A DNA stretch of 46,073 nucleotides from Streptomyces sp. SM11 (GCF_002910905.1 NZ_NEUE01000212.1:1-46073), one strand, 5' to 3'. Shown: positions 19,203 to 28,632, numbered from the stretch's first letter. Translations and numbers: made by a program. Notes: generated by a model not told the origin, from the sequence alone.

Positions 19203-20219
19203 ATGCTCAGCGAACGCAGACTCGAAGTGCTGCGCGCCATCGTCCAGGACTATGTCGGCACCGAGGAGCCCGTCGGCTCCAAGGCCCTGACCGAACGGCA
19301 CCGGCTGGGGGTCTCCCCGGCCACCGTCCGCAACGACATGGCGGTGCTGGAGGACGAGGGCTTCATCGCCCAGCCGCACACGAGCGCGGGCCGCATCCCC
19401 ACCGACAAGGGGTACCGCCTCTTCGTCGACAGGCTCGCGGGCGTCAAGCCGCTGTCCTCGCCCGAGCGCCGGGCCATCCAGAACTTCCTGGACGGCGCGG
19501 TCGACCTCGACGACGTGGTCGGCCGGACGGTGCGGCTGCTCGCGCAGCTGACCCGGCAGGTCGCCGTCGTGCAGTACCCCTCGCTGACCCGCTCGACGGT
19601 GCGGCACGTGGAACTGCTGGCGCTCGCCCCAGCTCGGCTGATGCTCGTCCTGATCACGGACACCGGCCGGGTCGAACAGCGTATGATCGACTGTCCTGCA
19701 CCGTTCGGTGAGACATCGCTCGCGGATCTGCGGGCCCGGCTCAACAGCCGGGTCGTCGGACGCCGCTTCGCGGATGTCCCGCGGCTGGTGCAGGAGCTGC
19801 CGGAATCTTTCGACAGCGAGGACCGGGGGACGGTTTCCACGGTTCTTTCCACCCTCCTCGAAACACTGGTCGAGGAGACGGAGGAGCGGCTGATGATCGG
19901 CGGCACCTCCAACCTCACCCGCTTCGGACACGACTTCCCGGTGATGATCCGGCCGGTGCTGGAAGCACTGGAGGAACAAGTCGTCCTGCTGAAGCTGCTC
20001 GGTGAGGCAACGGACTCCGGCATGACCGTACGAATCGGGCACGAGAACGCCCACGAGGGGCTCAACTCCACGTCCGTCGTCGCGGTCGGCTACGGTTCGG
20101 GCGACGAGGCAGTCGCCAAACTCGGCGTGGTCGGACCGACCCGCATGGACTACCCCGGAACGATGGGAGCGGTACGCGCAGTGGCACGTTACGTCGGACA
20201 GATCCTGGCGGATTCGTAA
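19203..20219 (+). CDS. hrcA: heat-inducible transcriptional repressor HrcA
   Basis: Repressor of class I heat-shock genes that binds CIRCE. The winged-helix domain covers residues 1-75 or so ([67 protein letters not shown]). A GAF-like/dimerisation region follows, and the C-terminal signature includes [10 protein letters not shown] and [20 protein letters not shown]. Length (338 aa) is standard. The ATG at 19203 is preceded by GGAGGTG. dnaJ starts at the base after its stop, so the two form one autoregulated operon. Confidence 0.98.
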   Translation: MLSERRLEVLRAIVQDYVGTEEPVGSKALTERHRLGVSPATVRNDMAVLEDEGFIAQPHTSAGRIPTDKGYRLFVDRLAGVKPLSSPERRAIQNFLDGAVDLDDVVGRTVRLLAQLTRQVAVVQYPSLTRSTVRHVELLALAPARLMLVLITDTGRVEQRMIDCPAPFGETSLADLRARLNSRVVGRRFADVPRLVQELPESFDSEDRGTVSTVLSTLLETLVEETEERLMIGGTSNLTRFGHDFPVMIRPVLEALEEQVVLLKLLGEATDSGMTVRIGHENAHEGLNSTSVVAVGYGSGDEAVAKLGVVGPTRMDYPGTMGAVRAVARYVGQILADS

Positions 20220-21365
20220 GTGGCCACGGACTACTACGCCGTACTAGGCGTGCGCCGCGACGCATCTCAGGACGAGATCAAGAAGGCATTCCGTCGGCTC
20301 GCCCGCGAGCTGCACCCGGATGTCAACCCGGACCCGAAGACCCAGGAGCGGTTCAAGGAGATCAACGCCGCTTACGAGGTGCTCTCGGACCCGCAGAAGA
20401 AGCAGGTCTACGACCTCGGCGGCGACCCGTTCTCCGCCGCCGGCGGTGGCGGTGGCGGTGGCGCGGGCGGTTTCGGGGCCGGCGGCTTCGGCAACTTCTC
20501 CGACATCATGGACGCGTTCTTCGGCAACGCCGCGCAGCGCGGGCCCCGCTCGCGGACCCGGCGCGGCCAGGACGCCATGATCCGGCTGGAGATCGACCTC
20601 AACGAGGCGGCCTTCGGCACCACCAAGGACATCCAGGTCGACACGGCCGTCGTCTGCACCACCTGCAGCGGCGAGGGCGCGGCCCCCGGCACCTCCGCCC
20701 AGACCTGTGACATGTGCCGCGGCCGCGGCGAGGTCTCGCAGGTCACCCGGTCCTTCCTGGGCCAGGTCATGACCTCGCGGCCCTGCCCGCAGTGCCAGGG
20801 TTTCGGCACGGTCGTGCCCACCCCCTGCCCGGAGTGCGCCGGCGACGGCCGCATCCGCTCGCGGCGCACCCTCACGGTCAAGATCCCCGCGGGCGTCGAC
20901 AACGGCACCCGCATCCAGCTCGCCGGTGAGGGCGAGGTCGGCCCCGGCGGCGGCCCGCCCGGCGATCTGTACGTGGAGATCCACGAGCTGCCGCACGCCG
21001 TCTTCCAGCGGCGCGGCGACGATCTGCACTGCACGGTCACCATCCCCATGACGGCCGCGGCCCTCGGCACCAAGTGTCCGCTGGAGACGCTGGACGGCCT
21101 GGAGGAGATCGACATCCGGCCCGGCACCCAGTCCGGCCAGTCCGTGCCCCTGCACGGGCGCGGGATCACGCATCTGCGCGGCGGCGGCCGGGGCGACCTG
21201 ATCGTGCACGTCGAGGTGACGACCCCCTCCAAGCTCGACGCGGAACAGGAGCGGCTCCTGCGGGAGTTCTCCAAGCTGCGCGGCGAGGAGCGACCTCTGG
21301 GTCAGTTTCAGCCAGGTCAGCAGGGGCTCTTCTCCCGGCTGAAGGACGCGTTCAACGGTCGCTGA
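20220..21365 (+). CDS. dnaJ: chaperone DnaJ (type I J-protein)
   Basis: Hsp70 cochaperone that stimulates DnaK ATPase and delivers unfolded substrates. The J domain is at residues 1-70 with HPD at 32-34. A Gly/Phe-rich linker (about 75-95) contains a run of seven Gly. Four zinc-finger repeats are [24 protein letters not shown] and CPECAGDG (about residues 140-210), and two beta-sandwich substrate domains follow. At 381 aa it matches the second DnaJ (DnaJ2-type) of streptomycetes, the one paired with hrcA rather than with dnaK-grpE. The GTG start at 20220 directly abuts the hrcA stop, implying translational coupling. A strong terminator follows. Confidence 0.97.
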   Translation: MATDYYAVLGVRRDASQDEIKKAFRRLARELHPDVNPDPKTQERFKEINAAYEVLSDPQKKQVYDLGGDPFSAAGGGGGGGAGGFGAGGFGNFSDIMDAFFGNAAQRGPRSRTRRGQDAMIRLEIDLNEAAFGTTKDIQVDTAVVCTTCSGEGAAPGTSAQTCDMCRGRGEVSQVTRSFLGQVMTSRPCPQCQGFGTVVPTPCPECAGDGRIRSRRTLTVKIPAGVDNGTRIQLAGEGEVGPGGGPPGDLYVEIHELPHAVFQRRGDDLHCTVTIPMTAAALGTKCPLETLDGLEEIDIRPGTQSGQSVPLHGRGITHLRGGGRGDLIVHVEVTTPSKLDAEQERLLREFSKLRGEERPLGQFQPGQQGLFSRLKDAFNGR

Positions 21366-21383
21366 ACCACTTCTCCCCTTTCA

Positions 21384-21422
21384 CCGCACCGCCCGCCGGT
21401 TCCGTACCGGCGGGCGGTGCGG
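21384..21422 (+). terminator. hrcA-dnaJ terminator
   Basis: Perfect 17-bp stem, CCGCACCGCCCGCCGGT and its complement, with loop TCCGT, 18 bp after the dnaJ stop. No U-tract, but very stable. Confidence 0.85.
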
Positions 21423-21498
21423 CGTACGGCGGGAGAACCGGTCAGGCCGTCGGCTGGCTGATTCGGCCCCGTGCACGGGCACGTGGCACGATGCGCTC

Positions 21499-22572
21499 AT
21501 GTCCTCCGAGTTGACCGATCTCTGCCGGTATCCGATCGTGCAGGCACCCATGGCGGGCGGCGCGTCCGGACCTCAGCTCGCCGGGGCCGTCGCCGATGCC
21601 GGCGGGCTCGGATTCCTGGCCGCCGGGTACAAGACGGCGGACGGGATGTACAACGAGATCAAACAGCTGCGCCGGCTCACCGGCGGGCCGTTCGGCGTCA
21701 ACCTCTTCATGCCGCAGCCCGCGCTCGCCGACCCCAGCGCCGTCGAGGTCTACCGCCACCAGCTCGCCGGCGAGGCCACCTGGTACGAGACCCCGCTCGG
21801 AGACCCGGACAGCAGCGGCGACGACGGCTACGAGGCGAAGGTCGCGATCCTGCTGGAGGACCCGGTCCCGGTGGTCTCCTTCACCTTCGGCTGCCCCACC
21901 CGCGACACCCTCGACGCCTTCGCCAGGGTTCGGACGCACACCATCGTCACGGTCACCTCGGCCGAGGAGGCCCAGAGCGCCCAGTGGGCGGGCGCCGACA
22001 CCGTCTGCGTCCAGGGCGTCGAGGCGGGCGGCCACCAGTCCACCCACCGCGACGACCCGCAGGCCGACCAGGCCGGCACCGGGCTGCTCTCCCTCATCAC
22101 GCAGGTCCGCGAGACCGTGCAGATCCCGGTCGTCGCCACCGGCGGCCTGATGCGCGGCGCACAGATCGCCGCCGTCCTCGCGGCGGGCGCGGACGCCGCC
22201 CAGCTCGGCACCGCCTTCCTGATCTGCCCCGAGTCCGGGGCGCACCCGCTGCACAAGCAGGCCCTGACCAACCCGCTGTTCGTCCGCACCGAGCTGACCC
22301 GCGCCTTCTCCGGGCGGCCCGCCCGCGGTCTGGTCAACCGCTTCGTCCGCGAACACGGCCCGTACGCCCCCGCCGCCTACCCCCAGGTCCACTACGTCAC
22401 CAGCGGGCTGCGCCGGGCCGCCGCCAAGGCCGGGGACGCTCAGGGCATGGCCCTGTGGGCCGGACAGGGCCACCGGATGGCCCGCGAACTGCCCGCGGGC
22501 GAGCTGATCGAGCTGCTCGCCGCCGAACTGGAGGCCGCCCGGTCCTCCCTGAGCATGAGGAGCCCCCGGTGA
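21499..22572 (+). CDS. nitronate monooxygenase (2-nitropropane dioxygenase-like)
   Basis: FMN-dependent TIM-barrel enzyme that oxidises alkyl nitronates such as the plant and fungal toxin propionate 3-nitronate. The 357-aa product starts MSSELTDLCRYPIVQAPMAG; QAPMAGGASGPQLA and GGLGFLAAGY are the FMN-binding N-terminal motifs. The GxxAGGHxG-like segment VQGVEAGGHQSTH carries the His used by class I enzymes. ATGGLMRGAQIAAVLAAGAD and AQLGTAFL form the phosphate-binding end. The stop overlaps the rsmE start by 4 bases (GTGA), so the two are translationally coupled. A role in detoxification is inferred from family; the natural substrate is unknown. Confidence 0.9.
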   Translation: MSSELTDLCRYPIVQAPMAGGASGPQLAGAVADAGGLGFLAAGYKTADGMYNEIKQLRRLTGGPFGVNLFMPQPALADPSAVEVYRHQLAGEATWYETPLGDPDSSGDDGYEAKVAILLEDPVPVVSFTFGCPTRDTLDAFARVRTHTIVTVTSAEEAQSAQWAGADTVCVQGVEAGGHQSTHRDDPQADQAGTGLLSLITQVRETVQIPVVATGGLMRGAQIAAVLAAGADAAQLGTAFLICPESGAHPLHKQALTNPLFVRTELTRAFSGRPARGLVNRFVREHGPYAPAAYPQVHYVTSGLRRAAAKAGDAQGMALWAGQGHRMARELPAGELIELLAAELEAARSSLSMRSPR

Positions 22573-23315
22573 CCGCACCGGTTTTCGTCGTCGAACGGAT
22601 GCCCACCGGGCCGGAGTTCGTCCTGGACGGCCCCGAAGGACGGCACGCCGTCTCCGTCAAGCGGCTCAAGCCCGGCGAGGAACTCGTCCTCACCGACGGC
22701 CTCGGCCACTGGGCGGACGGCGTCGTGCGGGCCGCCGAGGGCAAGGACCGCCTCACGGTCACCGTCCGCGCAACCGTCCAGGAGGAGCCCGTACCCGAAC
22801 CCCGGATCACCGTCGTCCAGGCACTCCCCAAGGGTGACCGGGGCGAGCTGGCGGTCGAGACGATGACCGAGACCGGCGTCGACGCGATCGTGCCCTGGCA
22901 GGCGGCCCGCTGCATCACCCAGTGGAAGGGCGAGCGGGGCGCCAAGGCCCTGACGAAGTGGCGCAGTACGGCGCGGGAGGCGGGCAAGCAGTCCCGCCGG
23001 GTGCGCTTCCCCGAGGTGACCGACGCCATGACGACCAAGCAGGTCGCCGCACTGCTCGCCGCCGCCGACCTCGCCGGGGTCCTCCACGAGGACCGCGACC
23101 ACGACAGCACGCCCCTCGCCAACGCCGAACTGCCCGCGACCGGTTCGATCGTCCTCGTCGTCGGACCGGAGGGCGGCGTCTGTCCGCAGGAGCTGGCCGC
23201 CTTCGCCGAGGCGGGCGCCCGCCCCTACCGCCTCGGCCGGAGCGTGCTGCGCACCTCCACCGCCGGTACGGCCGCGACCGCGCTGCTGCTGGGACGCACG
23301 GGACGCTGGGGCTGA
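22569..23315 (+). CDS. rsmE: 16S rRNA (uracil(1498)-N3)-methyltransferase
   Basis: SPOUT-class enzyme that methylates N3 of U1498 in 16S rRNA of the 30S subunit using S-adenosylmethionine. The 248-aa product begins at a GTG at 22569 (MTAPVFVVERMPTGPEF). It has the PUA-like N-terminal domain with HAVSVKRLKPGEEL and a C-terminal knot domain with VVGPEGGVCPQEL and YRLGRSVLRTSTAGTAATA, the SAM-binding knot motifs. KGDRGELAVETMTETGVDAI is also characteristic. The GTGA overlap with the nitronate monooxygenase gene supports the start. Confidence 0.95.
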   Translation: MTAPVFVVERMPTGPEFVLDGPEGRHAVSVKRLKPGEELVLTDGLGHWADGVVRAAEGKDRLTVTVRATVQEEPVPEPRITVVQALPKGDRGELAVETMTETGVDAIVPWQAARCITQWKGERGAKALTKWRSTAREAGKQSRRVRFPEVTDAMTTKQVAALLAAADLAGVLHEDRDHDSTPLANAELPATGSIVLVVGPEGGVCPQELAAFAEAGARPYRLGRSVLRTSTAGTAATALLLGRTGRWG

Positions 23316-23415
23316 AACGCGGAGGCACCCCGTCAGGAGGCTGCCCGGCGATAGCATGCCCGTGTACTGATCTTCGGAGAAGCGAACCGACCACCAGCGA
23401 CGAGGAGGCCCGGCC

Positions 23416-23775
23416 ATGGCGGGAGAGCCGCAGTCCGACTGCCTGTTCTGCAAGATCGTCTCGGGAGACATCCCGGCGACCATCGTCCGCGAGAGCGAGA
23501 ACACCGTCGCCTTCCGCGACATCAACCCGCAGGCCCCGACCCACGTCCTGGTCATCCCCAAGGTCCACTACCCGGACGCCGCCTCCCTCGCCGCCGCCGA
23601 ACCGCAGATCGCCGCGGACGTGCTGCGCGAGGCCGGAGCGGTCGCCGTCGACGAGAAGATCGACGACAGCGGCTACCGGATCATCCTCAACACGGGCTCC
23701 GGCGCCGGACAGACCGTCTTCCACGCGCACGCCCACGTCCTGGGCGGCCGCGGCCTCCAGTGGCCTCCCGGATAA
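23416..23775 (+). CDS. HIT-family protein (histidine triad nucleotide-binding)
   Basis: Small nucleotide hydrolase/transferase, 119 aa, of the HINT branch that acts on nucleoside phosphoramidates. The histidine triad is [11 protein letters not shown] with His103, His105 and His107; the N-terminal [13 protein letters not shown] and the [15 protein letters not shown] strand are typical. Cys9 and Cys12 with downstream His could form the zinc site seen in some members. The ATG at 23416 is preceded by GAGGAGG. It ends 14 bp before the RNase Z start and is probably cotranscribed with it. Confidence 0.93.
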   Translation: MAGEPQSDCLFCKIVSGDIPATIVRESENTVAFRDINPQAPTHVLVIPKVHYPDAASLAAAEPQIAADVLREAGAVAVDEKIDDSGYRIILNTGSGAGQTVFHAHAHVLGGRGLQWPPG

Positions 23776-23789
23776 CGAAAGCCTCCACC

Positions 23790-24704
23790 ATGTCCGTACG
23801 CGAGCTGGTGGTGCTCGGCACCGCCAGCCAGGTCCCCACCCGGCACCGCAACCACAACGGCTATCTGCTGCGCTGGGACGGCGAGGGCATCCTCTTCGAT
23901 CCCGGCGAGGGCACCCAGCGCCAGATGCTGCGGGCCGGGGTCGCCGCGCACGACATCCACCGGATCTGTATCACCCACTTCCACGGTGACCACTCCCTCG
24001 GGCTCGCCGGGGTGATCCAGCGGATCAACCTCGACCAGGTGCCGCACCCGGTGACCGCGCACTACCCGGCGAGCGGGCAGCACTTCTTCGACCGGCTGCG
24101 GTACGCCACCGCCTACCGTGAGACCGTCGAGCTGAACCGGGCCCCGGTCGCCGGAGCCGGCGGCGTCCTCGCCGCCATGCCCGCGTACACCCTGGACAGC
24201 AGGAAGCTCTCGCACCCCGTCGAGTCGTACGGCTACCGCCTCACCGAGCCCGACAGCCGCCGCATGCTGCCCGCCCTCCTCAAGGAGCACGGCATCGCCG
24301 GACCGGACGTCGGCCGCCTCCAGCGGGCGGGCTCCCTCGGCGGCGTCACCCTGGAGCAGGTCTCCGAGCACCGGCGCGGGCAGCGGTTCGCGTTCGTCAT
24401 GGACACCCGGCTCTGCGACGGGGTGTACGCGCTCGCCGAGGGCTGCGACATGCTCGTCATCGAGTCGACCTTCCTCGACGAGGACGAGAAGCTGGCTGTC
24501 GACCACGGGCACCTGACCGCCGGACAGGCCGCCCGGGTGGCGAAGGAGTCGGGCGTGCGCCACCTCGTGCTGACCCACTTCTCCCAGCGCTACAGCGACC
24601 CGGAACTCTTCGAGACCCAGGCCCGAGCCGCCGGGTTCGACGGCGAACTCACCGTCGCCCAGGACCTGATCCGCGTCCCGGTCCCCACCCGCCACCACCA
24701 CTGA
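23790..24704 (+). CDS. rnz: ribonuclease Z
   Basis: Zinc endonuclease that removes 3' trailers from tRNA precursors. The 304-aa product ([20 protein letters not shown]) carries the HxHxDH motif as [11 protein letters not shown] with His63, His65, Asp67 and His68. Further RNase Z motifs are [20 protein letters not shown] and [10 protein letters not shown]. The exosite region for tRNA binding appears around residues 140-200. The ATG at 23790 is preferred over an in-frame upstream start at 23760 that would overlap the HIT gene. It ends with a His-rich tail; an 18-bp tandem repeat follows. Confidence 0.93.
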   Translation: MSVRELVVLGTASQVPTRHRNHNGYLLRWDGEGILFDPGEGTQRQMLRAGVAAHDIHRICITHFHGDHSLGLAGVIQRINLDQVPHPVTAHYPASGQHFFDRLRYATAYRETVELNRAPVAGAGGVLAAMPAYTLDSRKLSHPVESYGYRLTEPDSRRMLPALLKEHGIAGPDVGRLQRAGSLGGVTLEQVSEHRRGQRFAFVMDTRLCDGVYALAEGCDMLVIESTFLDEDEKLAVDHGHLTAGQAARVAKESGVRHLVLTHFSQRYSDPELFETQARAAGFDGELTVAQDLIRVPVPTRHHH

Positions 24705-24709
24705 AACAT

Positions 24710-24773
24710 CCGCACCACCGCCGACAACCGCACCACCGCCGACAACCACTCCACCGTCAACAACCGCACCACC
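24710..24773 (+). repeat. 18-bp tandem repeat between rnz and the deaminase gene
   Basis: Units at 24710-24727 and 24728-24745 are identical (CCGCACCACCGCCGACAA). A diverged third copy (CCACTCCACCGTCAACAA, 24746-24763) and a 10-bp partial fourth follow. The array fills the whole space between the rnz stop and the next start, so it covers the ribosome-binding region of the deaminase gene, which has no clear Shine-Dalgarno sequence. Confidence 0.8.
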
Positions 24774-24775
24774 GT

Positions 24776-25780
24776 TTGCGAGACACCGTGCACCTCCCCA
24801 AGGCCGAACTCCACCTCCACATCGAAGGCACCCTCGAACCCGAGCTGGCCTTCGCTCTCGCGGAGCGCAACGGGGTGGCCCTGCCGTACGCCACCACCGA
24901 CGAACTGCGCGCCGCCTACGAGTTCGAGGACCTCCAGTCCTTCCTGGACCTCTACTACGCGCTGATGGCCGTGCTGCGTACGGAGGAGGACTTCGCCGAA
25001 CTCGTCGATGCCTACCTCACCCGCGCCGCCGCCCAGGGCGTCCGGCACGCCGAGATCTTCTTCGACCCGCAGGCCCACACCGCCCGCGGCGTCCCGATCG
25101 GCACGGTCATCGAAGGGATCGGCCGGGCCCTGGAGCGCAGCGAGGAGAGGCACGGCGTCTCCACCCAGCTGATCATGTGCTTCCTGCGCGACCTGTCCGC
25201 TGAATCGGCCCTCGGCACCCTGGACGCGGCCAAGCCCTATCTGCACCGGATCAGCGCGATCGGCCTGGACTCCGCCGAGGTCGGCCACCCGCCGGCCAAG
25301 TTCCGCGCGGTGTACGAGGAAGCCACCGCCCTCGGCCTGCGCAAGGTCGCCCACGCGGGGGAGGAGGGCCCGCCGGAGTACATCCGGGAGGCCCTGGACG
25401 TCCTCGGCGTCGAGCGCGTCGACCACGGGCTGCGCTGTCTGGAGGACCCGGAGCTGGTGGCACGGCTGGTCGCCGACCGGGTGCCGCTCACGCTCTGCCC
25501 GCTCTCCAACGTACGGCTGCGCACGGTCGACACGCTGGGGGACCACCCGCTGCCGCAGATGATGGCCGCGGGGCTCCTCTGCACGGTGAACTCCGACGAC
25601 CCCGCCTACTTCGGCGGGTACGCCGGGGACAACTTCGACGCCGTCCGCGACGCGCTCGACCTGGACCGGGAACAGCTGCGCACCCTGGCCCGCAACTCCT
25701 TCGAGGCGGCTTTCCTCGACCACGACGAGGAGCGCCGGGCGCGCTACCTGTCCGAGGTCGAGGCGTACGCGTTCGACTGA
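24776..25780 (+). CDS. adenosine deaminase family, probable adenine deaminase
   Basis: Zinc amidohydrolase of the adenosine/adenine deaminase family, 334 aa. Metal ligands are in KAELHLHIEGT (His13, His15), with VAHAGEEGPP, VDHGLRC and NSDDPAYFGG completing the site. Several segments match the bacterial PA0148 / yeast Aah1 adenine deaminase branch better than classical adenosine deaminase: SFLDLYYALMAVLRTEEDF and FFDPQAHTARG. Adenine is therefore the more likely substrate, with purine salvage as the role. The start is uncertain: TTG at 24776 or GTG at 24788, neither with a good ribosome site. The last 37 bp overlap the convergent MFS gene. Confidence 0.88.
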   Translation: MRDTVHLPKAELHLHIEGTLEPELAFALAERNGVALPYATTDELRAAYEFEDLQSFLDLYYALMAVLRTEEDFAELVDAYLTRAAAQGVRHAEIFFDPQAHTARGVPIGTVIEGIGRALERSEERHGVSTQLIMCFLRDLSAESALGTLDAAKPYLHRISAIGLDSAEVGHPPAKFRAVYEEATALGLRKVAHAGEEGPPEYIREALDVLGVERVDHGLRCLEDPELVARLVADRVPLTLCPLSNVRLRTVDTLGDHPLPQMMAAGLLCTVNSDDPAYFGGYAGDNFDAVRDALDLDREQLRTLARNSFEAAFLDHDEERRARYLSEVEAYAFD

Positions 25781-27108
25781 CCCGGGCCGCCGTCCGGACC
25801 GGCCGTCCGGATCGCGCTGCGCACCAGCCGCCTGCGCCGCAGCGCCGGTACGCGCAGCTCCGTGACGGCCTGCTCCGGTGAACCGAGCTTCGGCACCGCG
25901 CCGGGCAGGCCCCCGGTGGTGGCGGCGAGCAGGGCGGCCGGTGCGCCACCGCGGCGGCGCACCGAACCGGGCACCAGCGGACGGCCGCCGGTGTGCAGGG
26001 CCACGGCGGTCACCGGGGCGGCGACCAGCAGGGTGGCCGCCCCCAGGATCAGCCCCATGGCCGGATAGCCGGCCTTCTCGGAGAGCACACTGCCCAGCAG
26101 CGGGCCGCAGGCCACCCCCACGGAGGAGGCCGAGCCCGCCAGCACCGCCCACCGCCCGCGTACATCCAGGGAGGCGGCCAGCCCGATGAGGTAGGAGAGG
26201 ACCACCGGGTAGCAGGTGTTCCACAGCACCTCGCCGGTCGCGAACGATCCGAGGTCCCGGGCCGATGAGCAGAGCACGATGCTCGCCGCGATGACCACGG
26301 TCCCCAGCCCGATCGGCACCGCCCGGCCGAGCCGCGCGCCGAGCAGCCCGGCGCCTGTCACCCCGAGCAGACCCGCGCCGAGCGCGGCGGCGAACACCGC
26401 GCCGACGGTGACCTCGGACAGCCCCGCCTGGACGGCGCCGATACGGCTGCTCACGCCCCACAGCGCGTTCTGCGCCATGGACCAGACGAGCATGCCGCCC
26501 GCCAGGACGAGCCCGGAGCGGCGGTGCGGGAGCCGTCCGGTGATCTGCGAGGTGGTTTCCTCCGCCGCCGTCGCCGCACCGCCGAGCCGGGCGGTCGCGG
26601 GCCAGACGAGCAGGGCGACCAGGGCGATCGCGGTGAACGGAAGCCGGTGGCCGCCGCCGAGGTGGGGGATCGTCAGATAGAGGACGCCCGCCGTGGCGGA
26701 CACGGTGAGCAGCCCGAGCGCGGACGTCCGGTGCGGGTCGCGCCGGGCGGCGATCCCGGCCGCCGCGACCGCCGTCGCCGTGCCCGAGCCGAAGCCGCCG
26801 ACCACCACGCCGAGCACCACCAGCGGCACGGACCCGGCGAGCGCGGCACAGCCGTAACCGACGGCGGCCAGCAGCAGGCCGACGCGGGCGGGGGCGCGTG
26901 CCCCGTACCGCTCGACCCGGCCCGCCAGCGAGAAGCCGGCACCGGCCGAGCTGAGGAGCAGGGCGCTGCCGACCAGTCCCGCCTGGGCGGGACTCAGCCC
27001 GAGATGGGCGCTGAGCCGGCCGACGACGGTGGGGAGCAGATAGGCGGCGAGGTAACCGGCGGTGAACACGGCAACCAGGGGCCACGCGGCACCGGGGCGC
27101 GAGGACAT
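25744..27108 (-). CDS. MFS transporter
   Basis: Major facilitator protein with about twelve hydrophobic segments in 454 aa, starting MSSRPGAAWPLVAVFTAGYL from the ATG at 27108, which follows CAGGAA. An ATG at 27126 is also possible. The segment after TM2-TM3 (GRVERYGARAPARVGLLLAA) fits the MFS loop motif loosely. The C-terminal tail (about residue 390 onward) is long, hydrophilic and Arg/Pro-rich. The substrate is not recognisable; the overall look is that of sugar- or cyanate-type porters of the YbfB/CynX kind. It is convergent with the deaminase gene (37-bp overlap) and divergent from the PfkB kinase, with a leader of about 200 bp containing repeats. Confidence 0.85.
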   Translation of the reverse strand: MSSRPGAAWPLVAVFTAGYLAAYLLPTVVGRLSAHLGLSPAQAGLVGSALLLSSAGAGFSLAGRVERYGARAPARVGLLLAAVGYGCAALAGSVPLVVLGVVVGGFGSGTATAVAAAGIAARRDPHRTSALGLLTVSATAGVLYLTIPHLGGGHRLPFTAIALVALLVWPATARLGGAATAAEETTSQITGRLPHRRSGLVLAGGMLVWSMAQNALWGVSSRIGAVQAGLSEVTVGAVFAAALGAGLLGVTGAGLLGARLGRAVPIGLGTVVIAASIVLCSSARDLGSFATGEVLWNTCYPVVLSYLIGLAASLDVRGRWAVLAGSASSVGVACGPLLGSVLSEKAGYPAMGLILGAATLLVAAPVTAVALHTGGRPLVPGSVRRRGGAPAALLAATTGGLPGAVPKLGSPEQAVTELRVPALRRRRLVRSAIRTAGPDGGPGQSNAYASTSDR

Positions 27109-27322
27109 GGGCGTTCCTGAAGACATGCCTGAGCAGGCAGGGGGAGGGGAGGGGGTGGAGCGGGGCACGGCGAAGCGAGCGGGGGCATGCGAAGGCATGG
27201 AGGTATTGCAGTGGTGTGCAGCGAGATGCTGAGATATGCGGCTCTCGTCGGAGAAGGCCCCCGAAGGTGCTCGCGGGGCAATTTGTATCAAGCGCTCCAG
27301 GCTCCCCGAAAGCTACCCTGAT

Positions 27323-27336
27323 GTGATCTGGGTCAC
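27323..27336. promoter_or_regulatory. Crp-like palindrome
   Basis: GTGATCTGGGTCAC is a 14-bp site with perfect GTGA-N6-TCAC symmetry, the core of Crp/FNR-family operators; Streptomyces Crp is described as preferring GTG-N6-GNCAC, which this also fits. It lies about 190 bp before the PfkB start and about 215 bp before the MFS start, so it could act on either. Confidence 0.5.
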
Positions 27337-27342
27337 TTATGC

Positions 27343-27386
27343 GTTTATGCAGGGAAACCCGGGGTAGCAGCGCATGTTTATGCAGG
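27343..27386 (+). repeat. direct repeat GTTTATGCAGG, spaced 33 bp
   Basis: The 11-mer GTTTATGCAGG occurs at 27343-27353 and again at 27376-27386. The 33-bp spacing is about three helical turns. The second copy lies in a wider GCAT-GTTT-ATGC inverted repeat; the first is preceded by TATGC. This A/T-containing pair stands out in GC-rich DNA and sits next to the Crp-like site, suggesting an activator or repressor site pair for the PfkB gene. No regulator could be named. Confidence 0.5.
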
Positions 27387-27519
27387 TCGGGGCTGCTGCG
27401 AACACATGGGTGCGGCCACGGTGTTCCTCCCGGGCGGATCGGTCGGATCGGGCAGACTGGCCGCATCTGACACGGTCCGGATCCCGCCGAGATCCGCCGC
27501 ACGACCCCGGGAGCGCACG

Positions 27520-28632
27520 GTGAGCACAGACACTCCGGGCATTGACCCGCTGCTGGCGCTGCGCGCCCCCCGCGACCCCGCCTGCGATGTCTTCCTGACC
27601 GGCCCGGTCTTCCTCGACATCATCTTCACCGGCCTGGACAGCGCCCCGGTGCGCGGCACCGAGTCCTGGGCCCGGGGGATGGGATCCAGCCCCGGCGGCG
27701 TCGCCAACATGGCCACCGCCCTCGCCCGCCTCGGTCTGCGCACCTCCCTCGCAGCCGCCTTCGGTGACGACCACTACGGGGAGTACTGCTGGGACGCCCT
27801 CGAACAGGGCGAGGGAATCGATTTGTCGATGTCGCACACCGTCCCCGGCTGGCACTCCCCGGTCACCGTCTCCATGGCGTACGAGGGAGAGCGCACGATG
27901 GTCTCCCACGGCCACGAGGCGCCCGCCCCCACCGGAGCCCCCGGGCCCCCCGCACCCGGCCCGGCCTTCCCGCGCTGCCCGCCACGCGCCCGTGCCGCCG
28001 TCGCCTCGCTCGCCCCGGGCCGGGGCGAACCCTGGGTGGCCGCCGCCGCCCGGAACGGCGCGCTGATCTTCGCCGACGTCGGCTGGGACGAGACCGGCCG
28101 CTGGGACCTGGACGCCCTGCCCGGCCTGGCGCACTGCGAGGCGTTCCTGCCCAACGCCGAGGAGGCGATGCGCTACACCCGCACCGACTGCCCGCGCGCC
28201 GCCGCCCACGCGCTCGCCGAACGCGTCCCGCTCGCCGTGGTCACCCTGGGCGCCGAGGGAGCGTACGCCGTCGACGGCCGCACCGGCGCCGCCGCCTCGG
28301 TACCCGCCATCGATGTGGCGGCCCTCGACCCCACCGGCGCCGGGGACGTCTTCGTCGCCGGCTTCGTGACCGGCACCCTCGCCGACTGGCCGCTCGCCGA
28401 CCGGCTCGCCTTCGCCGGGCTCACCGCCGCCCTCTCGGTCCAGGAGTTCGGCGGCTCGCTCTCCGCCCCCGGCTGGGCCGAGGTCGCCGCCTGGTGGCAG
28501 CTGATCCGCAGCTGCGCGGACCAGGACCCCGCCGCGCTGGAGCGCTACGCCTTCCTGGACGACCTGCTGCCCACCACGGCCCGCGCCTGGCCGCTGCGGC
28601 GCGCGGTGCCCACGATCGGCTTCCGCCAGTGA
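27520..28632 (+). CDS. PfkB-family carbohydrate or nucleoside kinase
   Basis: Ribokinase-like kinase of 370 aa that phosphorylates a sugar or nucleoside; the exact substrate is not evident. The GTG at 27520 (MSTDTPGIDPLLALRAPRDP) has GGGAG upstream; the longer open frame to 27406 is not protein-like. The N-terminal PfkB motif is SSPGGVANMATALARLGL. The C-terminal signature ALDPTGAGDVFVAGF has the catalytic base Asp276. A Pro-rich insert (about residues 133-165) is unusual. A Crp-like site upstream suggests carbon-status control. It is divergent from an MFS transporter, which might import its substrate. Confidence 0.87.
   Translation: MSTDTPGIDPLLALRAPRDPACDVFLTGPVFLDIIFTGLDSAPVRGTESWARGMGSSPGGVANMATALARLGLRTSLAAAFGDDHYGEYCWDALEQGEGIDLSMSHTVPGWHSPVTVSMAYEGERTMVSHGHEAPAPTGAPGPPAPGPAFPRCPPRARAAVASLAPGRGEPWVAAAARNGALIFADVGWDETGRWDLDALPGLAHCEAFLPNAEEAMRYTRTDCPRAAAHALAERVPLAVVTLGAEGAYAVDGRTGAAASVPAIDVAALDPTGAGDVFVAGFVTGTLADWPLADRLAFAGLTAALSVQEFGGSLSAPGWAEVAAWWQLIRSCADQDPAALERYAFLDDLLPTTARAWPLRRAVPTIGFRQ

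Noticed and set aside
24710..24773. CRISPR-like array or attachment site
   Set aside because: Direct tandem 18-mers without spacers, and no integrase or tRNA nearby.
24590..27502. 970-codon reverse open frame spanning the deaminase and MFS genes
   Set aside because: It is out of frame with the real MFS gene and antisense to the deaminase; no conserved motif.
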